A stretch of DNA of 64,000 nt, taken from assembly GCF_003073045.1 (NCBI RefSeq), contig NC_037593.1:15756735-15820734 (forward strand), in the 5' to 3' direction. Position numbers and translations under genes: made by a program. Under the pieces are notes generated by a model, which saw only the letters and a list, made by a program, of their open reading frames with translations, was not told the DNA's origin and did no database searches. Numbering within the stretch: the first letter of the stretch is position 1; each line of letters starts with the position of its first letter. Of the stretch, positions 55,121 to 64,000 are shown in pieces. This DNA is from Pomacea canaliculata. Its lineage: Eukaryota; Mollusca; Gastropoda; Architaenioglossa; Ampullariidae.

Positions 55121-55349
55121 GTTTAATCAGTTGCCCACTACGTTTAACGTTTCACTGACAATAATATTAATATTGTTATATTATTACTATTATATCATTA
55201 TTATGTTTATTTTATACTATCGTCTTAAGTCTCGCATAATAACATTACAAAGTCTAAAAAGGGGCAAAAATATGCCCCTTACCCCCAAAGTTTAAAATTA
55301 ACCCATAGAAAGACATTTGGTCTAAGTATGTACTGTGTACACTCGTGTA

Positions 55350-55355
55350 AATAAA
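55350..55355 (+). other. Polyadenylation signal of FUT copy A
   Basis: AATAAA within GTGTAAATAAAACATAAA, 230 bp after the stop. The same block follows copy B at the matching place, so it was duplicated with the gene. Confidence 0.6.
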
Positions 55356-55849
55356 ACATAAACAAATAACTATTTTAGTCTCATTGTTTAAAATATTTTA
55401 ACGAGAATGCAGCAAAATGTCTTATATTTATTTTCTGTACATATTATCAATTTTGTTGTGTTTTATTGCTTATAGACTACTTTAAAAAAAATGACATAGC
55501 GCTCTTCGGAAATGAACTTAGCATTACTTTTCCGTTTTCTTCGCCTAAAGATACGTGATAATTAAATTATTTACTAAAACCTTTTCTCATTTTTTTTTCT
55601 AAGAAATCTTTTCAAGTAAGTGTATCTCAAACAACAATTTCGTTAGTCATCCCAGTAACGTATGTCTTTTGTCTTTGTAACCTCTAGTAGTCTAGTACAA
55701 ACTTCAAAGTTTCTAAACTCATAAGAGATAAAGAGAACTACCCTAAATACCAACCTTGCTGGCTCAAGCTTCAAGGAGTGAAGGAAAGATATTTCAAAAC
55801 TAACCAAGGACCACTGATTTACAACTATTGTTTATGCGGGGAACCCTTC

Positions 55850-57060
55850 TTCGTCTGCCAAGAGCTATGTTTTCTCAGTCAACTGATATTTATATCTTTA
55901 TTTGCATGTCAGTGGACTCAAAAGTGAGTCAGAGATATTTGGTCAAGCTGTAGTTTCTACACAGAGTGTTAACACTTTTACAATCTGTACACACTCCCAC
56001 CCTTGAAGTTTGGCAAACATTTGAATGTGTTGAATCTACTTGCTGGACTGGCCCTGCTTCTCTTCCGACGCTTTGTAAATTTATTTTGAGTTTTCAAATA
56101 CGCATTCGGCACGCAACCCATTGATCTTAAAAATAAAAAAATGCTTGTACCTATGATATCGGTTCTATGACTGGACCTGTGACGTGAACAGGAGCCATTG
56201 CTGCCTTGATTACTTTCCTTTTAAATGAACTGTGAGCGCTGGAAGCAGCTTCTGGTTAGATAACTTTCATCTCAATTGCATTCTATGTTTGAGTATCTGT
56301 ATCTGTCTCTGTGTGGTTTTTTTTCTGTAAAGTGACATGAGCCTGTACAGGTTCACTGTATTTTATTATAGCAAGAACATGATTTACCACCGCCAAGAGT
56401 ATAACTTTTTTTCAATGCAGCTTTCTCAGACTATGAACGCTAACCTCATCCAACCCAGTCTAAAGCTCCATTTTTAGTAGTCTAAGGTTTTATAAAGCGT
56501 TTTGGTTACAGACATGTCATCGCTTACTGCTTAAATATATTCTATTGAGAAGGAAAAACTTGGTAATATGATAAGCAATGTCATGCCATCCACTGAATGG
56601 TCTAAATGTTTCTCTGTGTGAGGCTTGTACTGCTATTCATACGTATGAATATTTCAACAAATATAAGTAATTTACTCCGGAGCAGACGTGTTCGCTTCAA
56701 TGAATCAAGAGCTGTAATTAACGTATGTCACCTAGTGTATCAATAATTATGTCTGTTGTACCTTCTCTCTAGCAAGCTGTGGTGCAAGATTAAGGACAAA
56801 CAAAGAAGTCTTCTTTCACACTAAAGAAAAAGTAGAGGACAGCACAGTATTTACACGCGAGGTTCCGGGTCAACGAATGTGTATCAGACCAGCGACACAG
56901 TGGACTGTTCAGGTCGCTGGATGCTTGGGGAAAAAGCAGAAATTCTCCCTCAGGGTATTTTTACCCCAAGCCAAGCACTCTAACCAGAGATTAATGAGAT
57001 GGTCACTTTCTTCAGAAGCATCATCCCTACACTAAATACATTAAAGGGACGGAAAGTGTT
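55850..57060. other. Spacer between FUT copies A and B
   Basis: The 3' homology with copy B fades near 55830 and the homology shared with copy C begins near 57070. Between them I see no gene, only AT-rich DNA and a SINE piece near 56861-56956. Confidence 0.5.
56861..56956 (+). mobile_element. SINE fragment
   Basis: GTTCAGGTCGCTGGATGCTTGGGG with an AAAAGCAGAAATTCTCCC-type end resembles the second half of the copy at 48512-48644. No target duplication seen. Confidence 0.45.
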
Positions 57061-57069
57061 GAGTTCGAC

Positions 57070-57931
57070 TACCAAAGCCGTAGCGAATGTCTGGATACAT
57101 TTAGAAGCAGGGGAAGTAATGAACATGTAAATATAATGGGAGCTGACTCTGGCGTTCTTAAAAGTTAAAGTTAATTTTATTTGTTAGTATTCAATACTTT
57201 GTGGTTTCAAAGAGAGGAGACATAGAGTAGCCAGCAGGAAGAGTGTTTAGTTAGGTGCTAGTGTTTTGTTTTGTTTTGTTTTTGTTAAGATATTTTTCGT
57301 AGTGGAGTTTACCAAAATAATATAACGACCTCCTTGGAAGAAATCTGCGAGATTTGATTTTGAGCAAGAAAGGAGATGAAGTGAGTTGGGTAGTAGATCT
57401 TGTATTGTGTCGTGTATGACGTCTTGTGTGCGTCATTTGTTCCACGTCACTTGAAGCAGAAAAAGACGTCATACATAAGGAAAGCAGTAGGACTTAAATG
57501 ACCAAGTTCTTTATGACTCTCAGTGACATTCGTATGAGTTTGCGCCTCTTCGATTCGATTCGTTTCCAAATTTCATCATCCTCATCGTCATCTGCCGGGG
57601 CTCGTCGAGCGTTGTGTTGTTGTCTGTGCAATACGTCGTGCGTATGAAAGGTAAGTGTACATTCGTCTTAATACAGTGCTGTCAGTCTAAACGATTGTTT
57701 CCAATATCATTTGCTAACGACCAGTCTTCTGCGCCTCGAGACAAAGTGCAGACAATATCGCTCACAGATGTGGCAAGGATGGAGAGAGAGAGAGACAGGC
57801 TGACATGAGAGATAAGGAATAAATCTCGCTTTATCAGTTTATAGAATGTTCAACCCGCGTGTTGCAGATAGTCCGCTGTTCACACGTGTGTGATAACAAC
57901 CTGTTTTCTTGTGGACTTAAGCACTGAAGTC
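57070..57931 (+). repeat. 5' flank of FUT copy B, near-identical to the flank of copy C
   Basis: From about 57075 (AAGCCGTAGCGAATGTC) to the start codon, this sequence matches 60602-61493 at well over 90% identity, apart from an extra segment of about 35 bp in copy C near 61034-61070. The last 270 bp also match upstream of copy A (52600-52846). It includes a conserved small frame from ATG 57645 to TGA 57808 and presumably the promoter. A strong donor-like AAAG/GTAAGTG at 57647-57654 could end a leader exon; this is inference. Confidence 0.8.
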
Positions 57932-59469
57932 ATGACAAGAACGCTAAAGTGTTTAGGTAAGCTGTTGTTCTCTCTTGAATAAATGTGACTCATGTGTTTT
58001 GATCCCTTTTGTCTCATTTAGGTTGTGCGAAAAAGTATTTACACTAGTGACAGTGCCAATGTCTGCACAATTTTACGTGGTCTTTTCTGGCGCTTAAATC
58101 AAATTCAAATCAGACTTTATTGTGTGTCCGAAGAAGTCCAAGACAAATTTTCCTTTTGCTTAAAAGCCCAATCACGTATACAAATGATGATGATGATGTT
58201 GATGATGATTGATGATTGATGATGGATTGATTGATGATTGATAATTGATAATTGATGATGATCATGATGATTTTACATTGACTTGCAGCATTGCTGCTCA
58301 GCATTGTCTTCCTCATTCTGGTTTACGAGCTGTTTATCATGGACAAGGTGAGTCCTGACTTTTTACCTTTTCAGTTCCTAAGCCAAAGCATAAACTGGAG
58401 AAAATCACCGGTTGTGTCCCCTGAAACAAACGTGTCTCTGCCGACGGCAAACTTCTTTCTGGACAACACTACGGTCTTTGCGACGCTCAACGTTGTCCCG
58501 CACAACAACTTCAACATCCTGACTGCACTGACCAGTACATCGTCGTCCACCGGTCATCCTGTCACGACTCCTACTAAAGGTCACGTGTCGCACAGCTCCT
58601 ACACCTTCCCAGGTGGCACAAATAAAACTGGAGTCACTGTACCGTCGGACCCGCTCATCGCAACCAAAGTGTTGTGTATCAGTTTTGAAGGCCGACTAGG
58701 AAATCAACTCTTTCAGTACGCATCCCTTTTGGGCATAGCTCTAAAGACTAAGCGGATACCTGTTTACCTGGGGAAGACTATTCTGTCGGATGTGTTGAGA
58801 AACACTTCTCTGATTGACGAGTCTTCCCGCTACGCAGATCGGTGTAAGGACGTCTTTCTAATGGAAGAAGGTTGTTGTAAGTTTTTCACGGAATATTTCA
58901 AGCTGAATTCTAGTAGAGATTACAGGATCGGTGAGTATCTTCAGTCCTGGCGATATTTCAACGAACACGAAGTGGAAGTACGTCACGCGTTAACTTTCAA
59001 GGACACGATTGTGTCCCAAGCTCGTCAAACGGTCGACTCCCTCAGACAGAAATTTAATCGCACGCTGACAGGTATCCATGTACGCAGAGGAGACTATTTA
59101 ACTTATGGATACAAGACAGCACCTGTAGAATACCTGTTGCACGCCATGAACTACGTCCGAAAAAAGTTCCGAGACGTCGTTTTTGTCGTTTCTTCAGATG
59201 ACCTCGAATGGTGTCGGCAGCAGTTAGCTAACGAAAGTGACGTCACATTGCTGCAGCGTCAGTCATCGCCTGCAGTTGACATGATGATTCTTGCGTCACT
59301 GGATCACATGATCATGACGGTGGGGTCTTACGGGTGGTGGGCGAGTTTTCTGAACCGCGGGATTACCGTCTACTACCGAGACTTTGTTGATCCGGATACA
59401 TATCTATCAACACGCTTCAACCCAAACGGAACGGACTACTACCGTCCGGACTGGATTTCCTTGTCCTGA
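57932..59469 (+). CDS. FUT2-like: Alpha-1,2-fucosyltransferase (GT11), copy B
   Basis: Exons 57932-57956 and 58289-59469 encode 401 aa beginning MTRTLKCL then ALLLSIVFLILVYELF, a type II anchor. The catalytic domain is close to copy A, with GRLGNQLFQYASLLG (143-157), GIHVRRGDYL (270-279) and IMTVGSYGWWASFL (350-363). Compared with copy A the stem lacks about 18 residues and the region before the HVRRGDY motif gains QKF; a few residues after it are missing. The intron is 332 bp (1020 bp in copy A) and its 3' end is an expanded GATGAT/GATTGA repeat. No stops or shifts; all motifs kept, so it is probably active in the Golgi. AATAAA at 59719. Confidence 0.93.
58184..58275. repeat. GATGAT/GATTGATT microsatellite in the FUT copy B intron
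   Basis: About 90 bp of GATGAT and GATTGAT units ending 14 bp before the exon 2 acceptor. Copy A has only about 15 bp of GATGAT here (53863-53877); copy C has about 75 bp at 61760-61835. Confidence 0.9.
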
Positions 59470-59718
59470 CTTTAATCAGAGATTACAACGGTTAACGTTT
59501 TACTGACAATTATATTTTATTCTCATACTGTTCTTGTTATTTTGTTATTGTTATATTATCTTTAGTCTGTTCATTTTACACTATCAAGTAAATCATGTAT
59601 AGTAACACTACAATGTCCAAACAGAAGCAAAAATCTAAATGTGCCCGAAACCTGGTAAGTTTAAAATAAATCCATTTGAAGACAATTGTTTTGAGTATGT
59701 ACGCTGTACTAGCGCGTA

Positions 59719-59724
59719 AATAAA
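59719..59724 (+). other. Polyadenylation signal of FUT copy B
   Basis: AATAAA in CGTAAATAAAACATAAA, at the place homologous to 55350 after copy A. Confidence 0.6.
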
Positions 59725-60600
59725 ACATAAAAGATAGTTATTTTAGTCTAATTGTTAAAAATATTTGAGATGTTAGCAAAATGTATTTTATTTATTGCCT
59801 TTACATTTTTTCTTTTTTTGTGGCTAGGTTGCTGATGGACTGCATTAAAATAGAAATCATATAGGGCTGTCAAATTGAGCTAAGCTTTTTTCCAGTTTGT
59901 TTAGCCTGACGAGACGTGATATTCAAACTATTTACTAACCTTTTCTATTTGTTTTTTAATTTATATCTTATTTAACGTAAGCGTACCTCAAACCACACTT
60001 TTCGTAGTCGACCCAGTAACTTACTTCTTTTTTCTCTGAAAACTCCAGTAGAATCGTCCAAGTTCCAAACTAAAAGAGAGATAAATAGAACTGGACTACT
60101 AAAGACCAAACCTGCTGTCATTAAGCTTCACGTAGTGAAGAAAAGATATTTAAAAAAATAATTAAGGACCACTTTTTTACAACTTTTAATTCATCTCTCT
60201 GTTCGGACGACAGAGCTCTGACCACTAGGATTAAAATAAAAATGTATATCTATATCTACATATCACACACTAAGGGAGACTAGTCTTGATAACTTGTCGA
60301 ATGTCATGCCTGCCTCCCTTTGACACACTTCCTTTTTTTTCCCCTTCAAAAAAACGCAGAAAAACCCCAATAAAAAAAACATAAGTAAGAAATTTTTTCC
60401 AAACATAATTACTTTTAAAATTTACTAAAAAATTGTAAAAAAATTGTTTGTCTCCGCATGTTCTTTAAACTCTTGCATTCTACCCGAGCACTGTGCATGG
60501 TAGGGTAATGGACCCCAGTGTCAGTCATCAGACTCATACATTCTAATCAAGCATAAGGTGTACACGCTTACAAAGCTCCTACCTTACTACAGGCAAGTCC
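59725..60600. other. 3' flank of FUT copy B; no further gene
   Basis: The first 450 bp are homologous to the 3' flank of copy A (for example AAACTATTTACTAACCTTTTC and GATATTT blocks). The rest is AT-rich unique DNA up to the start of the copy C flank. Confidence 0.55.
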
Positions 60601-60601
60601 A

Positions 60602-61920
60602 AAGCCGTAGCGAATGTCCGGGTAGCATTTAGAAGCAGGGGACGTAATGAGCATGTGAATATAATGGGAGCTGACTTTGCCGTTCTTGGAAGTTAAAGTT
60701 AATTTTATTTTTTAGTATTCAATACTTTGTCGTTTCAAATAGAGGAGAGATGGAGTAGCCAGGAGGAAGAGTGTTTCATTAGGTGCTGGTGTTTTTGCTT
60801 TGCTTTGTTTCTAAGATATTTTTCGTAGTGGAGTTTACAAAAATAATATAGCAACCTACTTGGAAGAAATCTGCGAGATTTGATTTTGAGCAAGAAAGGA
60901 GATGAAGTGAGTTGGGGTAGTAGATCTTGTATTGTGTCGTGTATGACGTCTTGTGCGCGTCATTTGTTCCACGTCACTTGAAGCAGAAAAAGACGTCATA
61001 CATAAGGATAGCAGTAGGACTTAAATGACCAAGTTGGCGTTAAAAGACCGCTGCTTTTTCCCGCCATCTTCTTTATGACTCTCAGTGACATTCGTACGAG
61101 TTTGCGCCTCTTCGATTCGATTCGTTTCCAAATTTCTTCATCCTCATCGTCATCTGCCAGGGCTCGTCGAGCGTTGCATTGTTGTGTGTGCAATACGTCG
61201 TGCGTATGAAAGGTAAGTGTACATTCGTCTTAATACAGTGCTGTCAGTCTAAACGATTGTTTCCAATATCATTTGCTAACGACCAGTCTTCTGCGCCTCG
61301 AGACAAAGTGCAGACAATATCGCTCACAGATGTGGCAAGGATGGAGAGAGAGAGAGACAGGCTGACATGAGAAATAAGGAATAAATCTCGCTTTATCAGT
61401 TTATAGAATGTTCAACCCGCGTGTTGCAGATAGTCTGCTGTTCACACGTGTGTTAAAACAACCTGTTTTCTTGTGGACTTAAGCACTGAAGTCATGAGAG
61501 GAACGCTAAAGTGTTCAGGTAAGATATCGTTCCCTCTTGAATAAATGTGACTCATGTGTTTTGATCCCTTTTGTCTCATTTACGTTGTGCGAAAAAGTAT
61601 TTACTCTAGTGACAGTGCCAATGTCTGCACAATTTTACGCAGGGTCTTTTCTTTCGCTTAAATCAAATTCAAATCAATTCAAATCAAACTTTATTGTCTG
61701 TCCGAAGAATTCCAAGACAAATTTTCCTTTTGCTTAAAAGTACCAACCACATATACAAATGATGATGATGAAGTTGATGATGATTGATGATTGATTGATT
61801 GATTGATTGATTGATGATGATAATGATGATGATGATTTTACATTTACTTGCAGCATTGTTGCGCTGCATTTTCTTCCTCATTCTGGTTGGCGAGCTGTTT
61901 ATCATGGACAAGGTGAGTCC
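60602..61920 (+). pseudogene. Alpha-1,2-fucosyltransferase copy C, truncated by transposon insertion
   Basis: The unit repeats the copy B flank, then exon 1 at 61494-61518 (ATG AGA GGA..., MRGTLKCS) and the start of exon 2 at 61854-61920 (LLRCIFFLILVGELFIMDKV). Homology stops dead at GTGAGTCC (61920), where copies A and B go on to encode the stem and catalytic domain. What follows is a PIF/Harbinger-derived element and then a LINE to the window edge. Read through the break, the frame closes after about 16 more codons. Several amino-acid changes sit in the otherwise well-kept leader (T to R and R to G at residues 2-3, F/L to S at 8, Y to G in the anchor), which suggests relaxed constraint. The rest of the gene might exist beyond 64000, which cannot be seen here. 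Confidence 0.85.
61760..61835. repeat. GATGAT/GATTGATT microsatellite in the FUT copy C intron
   Basis: Equivalent of the copy B tract, with a longer GATTGATTGATT run and a slightly different arrangement. Confidence 0.9.
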
Positions 61921-62580
61921 AGGGATGCTGTGCACAAGCGAACTTAAACATGAACTTTAGCTTAAGTTGGCTGACTTAACAAGTACAGTAACTCGGGCTG
62001 GTGTGCACAAGCGAACTTAAACATGAACTTAAGCTTAAGTTGGCTGACTCAACTTTAAGTACAGTAACTCGGTGTGCACAAGACAACTCAAGTCCTCTAA
62101 GTACAAAATTTCTTACTCAACTTTAAGACTGCCCTCCCCCAGGTATAAACCCTTACTTAACTGAGTCGGGCGACTTAAGTTAGCACAATTCTGATTTCTT
62201 CGTGTGAAGAGTGACAGAAGATGGCAACGAGACGACTGTGCTTTACGATGATGATAAGAAGACATTTGAGGAGGGAACGTGTGTCTCGCGACAGACACAA
62301 TCCTTTTGACCTGTATGATCCGTGATATAGCCCTAGTTGCTGGCACGGCATAAAACACAAACAATGTGACCTGTATGACGACGTTGAACTCTACGCTCGA
62401 TTTCGCTTTCGGCGAGTCGATATCATGTACCTGTGCGATTTTAATAAAGGAGGACATCGACCACCCTGGCTTTTAAATTTGACCATTTTTTAAAATTTTG
62501 GGCCCATTCCCGTTTTTGCTCTCCACGAGCACTGATGGCAACTGCTATGTCTTTCCACAGCTGATTTTTTTTCTTTGCGG
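61921..62580 (+). mobile_element. PIF/Harbinger-derived element, internally deleted
   Basis: Starts with two and a half tandem units of 71-73 bp (TGTGCACAAGCGAACTTAA at 61929 and 62002, a divergent unit at 62073), whose GGCTGGTGTGCACAA resembles a Harbinger terminus. From ATG 62221 the plus strand encodes a transposase N-terminus (MATRRLCF, RDRHNPFDLYD, then DDVELYARFRFRRVDIMYLCD after an inserted SINE piece), matching the N-terminal region of HARBI1-type transposases. At about 62437 this joins sequence whose minus strand (62573-62441) encodes NQLWKDIAVAIS and FKKWSNLKARV, the Myb/SANT-like helper protein of the same superfamily. The catalytic DDE domain is missing, so it is non-autonomous. 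The right end is not defined. Confidence 0.8.
62307..62378 (+). mobile_element. 5'-truncated SINE tail inside the Harbinger transposase, with 11-bp target duplication
   Basis: GACCTGTATGA occurs at 62307-62317 and again at 62368-62378. Between them lie 50 bp (GATATAGCCCTAGTTGCTGGC then GGCATAAAACACAAACAATGT) that match the 3' part of the SINE at 44149 (GATGTAGCCCTAGCTGCTGGC then GTGTGAAACACCAAT). The insertion splits the transposase frame exactly between the two halves of NPFDLYD/DLYDDVEL, so it is younger than the Harbinger element. Confidence 0.85.
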
Positions 62581-62584
62581 TCAA

Positions 62585-63302
62585 TACATAAACAAAACAT
62601 AACAAAAACTACCGCACACATCAATTTACATAAATAAATCAACAAACATATCTCTGACAATCTACACAAATCTTTCCTCCATCTCATCATGCCCTACCCT
62701 ATGAAAGGACCAGCTGACGCTAGTAACATCATATAGGTTGTAGTGGTTTGTCTTTTAGTTGTAGCTTACACAAATACCGATAGCTTTCACACATAAACAT
62801 CAAATAAATAACACATATTTCAGGCAGTTCGCACATTTCAACTGTACACTGAACTTATACTTATCTATACATTTATGACATTAGCTACATCTGAGGCATA
62901 GCTCACCCATATATTTATTATCTTCACGTATACAAATACCAAATCAGGGAAGGAAAACATGTCTATTCACAAACATTTTCAAGTAGGTATAGGGTATCCA
63001 GACTACGAGGAGACATAAGGGATGCATGACTTTTTACAGATACATAACAATATAAGTATACATAGCAAACAAGCAATATTTTACAATATACCAACATAAA
63101 AAACAAACATATACACATAAATTAACAAACATTTTAAAAATACATCCATCTGCCCAGAGAAGCCACACAAATAAAGCAATCATCATAGAAGGCACCTTGG
63201 AGCCTATGTGTCATAGGATGACAGCACAATATTAATGTATATCAAGACATATGTAGTTTTTGATAATCAAGATCATATAAATGTATATAATCAGTATTTA
63301 GT
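62585..63302. other. Probable 3' UTR of the flanking minus-strand LINE
   Basis: AT-rich sequence with no frame of note, lying directly downstream (minus sense) of the LINE stop codon. Where the LINE ends and older DNA resumes cannot be seen without another copy. Confidence 0.4.
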
Positions 63303-64000
63303 TTAGTTAACAAGTTGTTCATATGATAGCCAGTGTTTAGCAAACTTTTCTTCGGTTGATTCTAAACATGCATTAAATTTTTCAATTGAATATCTGTTTC
63401 AATATTTGGATAAAGGGTTCTAACTGGGGGATGACTTTTTTAAATATACAAGAATATATGTATGCTTTTGCCAGCAATAAAATTAAATCAAATGCAACAT
63501 CTGTCTCAAAGTTGTTATTGCATCCAAATAAAATCAAATGTTCACTAAAAGTTATCTTAGGAGCATTTGTATATTTGTCTAATATACAATTTTGTAAGTT
63601 TTTCCAAAAAACATTAACATATTTAAGCTTTCAAAAAATATGCTGAATATTTTCTTTATCATCTCTGCAAAGGCTGCAGACATCATCATCTTCTAGTCCC
63701 ATGTGGAATAATATTACTCTTGTCGCCAGGATTCTATGTAACACTCTGATTTGAAGCCATTTTAATTTAATATCTTTTATATTAGCCATTGCTTTAAATA
63801 TAACATGCCAATCAACATTTCTATTTATCCTTTTATCCCAGTTTAAGCAACAGTTTGGTATACATGGTTTAGATAACATTTTATCATAATATAGTCTTGC
63901 TCCTTTGTGTATTGATCAAATTATTTTTAGAGTTTTGTTTGTGTCATATGTAGAAGGAGATAAATCTGTTTTATTCCTTCTATTTAAGTTTATGTATGTT
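63303..64000 (-). mobile_element. LINE, C-terminal part of ORF2, running off the window
   Basis: On the minus strand the sequence encodes the end of a LINE reverse-transcriptase protein: YDKMLSKPCIPNCCLNWDK, then IKLKWLQIRVLHRILATRV, LFHMGLEDDDVCSLCRDDKE with NIQHIF (Cys/His end motif), then FDLILLLAKAYIY and KFNACLESTEEKFAKHWLSY, finishing LVN with TAA at 63305-63303. There is at least one in-frame stop (near 63910) and about two frame shifts between 63386 and 63640, so this copy is dead but not very old. I do not assign a clade. Confidence 0.85.

Overview
This window is animal nuclear DNA, most probably from a mollusc and plausibly a gastropod. The reasons are small exons with GT-AG introns, AT-rich intergenic DNA dense in microsatellites, an invertebrate repeat mix (CR1-like and other LINE fragments, tRNA-derived SINEs, hAT, PIF/Harbinger and TTAA-flanked elements), and a gene set of TASK-type potassium channels next to invertebrate-style glycosyltransferases. 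The species cannot be named from the sequence alone.

Left third (1-29.3 kb): two paralogous two-pore-domain (K2P, TASK/KCNK3-KCNK9-like) channel genes stand head to head. The left one (minus strand, start codon at 181) shows only its first 60 codons before the window ends. The right one (plus strand, 25950-29315) is complete: four coding exons, 379 residues, with TASK landmarks at the same residue numbers as mammalian TASK-1 (N53 glycosylation site, pore-1 GYG followed by H98, pore-2 GFGD204, the 243-248 gate motif, and a C-terminal 14-3-3-type tail). Its first selectivity filter reads VIGYG instead of TIGYG. The 25.7 kb between the two start codons holds no gene I can recognise. It contains a degenerate CR1-like LINE, a candidate 2.7-kb DNA transposon with a 186-bp tandem array, a TTAA-flanked MITE, a 440-bp hAT MITE with a perfect 8-bp target duplication, a CpG-dense hairpin region and simple repeats.

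Middle (29.3-52.8 kb): repeat-rich sequence with a tRNA-derived SINE abutting a broken LINE, then a beta-1,4-galactosyltransferase-family (GT7) gene in three coding exons spanning 39709-47859. The residue that sets sugar-donor choice is Leu rather than Tyr, which predicts transfer of GalNAc. Its catalytic exon carries two single-base frame breaks, so it is either a young pseudogene or an assembly artefact.

Right part (52.8-64 kb): three tandem copies of a GT11 alpha-1,2-fucosyltransferase (FUT1/FUT2-like) gene. Copies A (417 aa) and B (401 aa) look intact. Copy C keeps its promoter-side flank, its 25-bp first exon and the start of exon 2, but is cut off about 67 bp into exon 2 by a PIF/Harbinger-derived element, followed by a LINE that runs to the window edge. 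The GT7 gene and the GT11 array form a small, changing glycosyltransferase cluster. All encoded enzymes have type II Golgi topology, and together they could build fucosylated LacdiNAc/LacNAc-type glycans; that joint role is inference.
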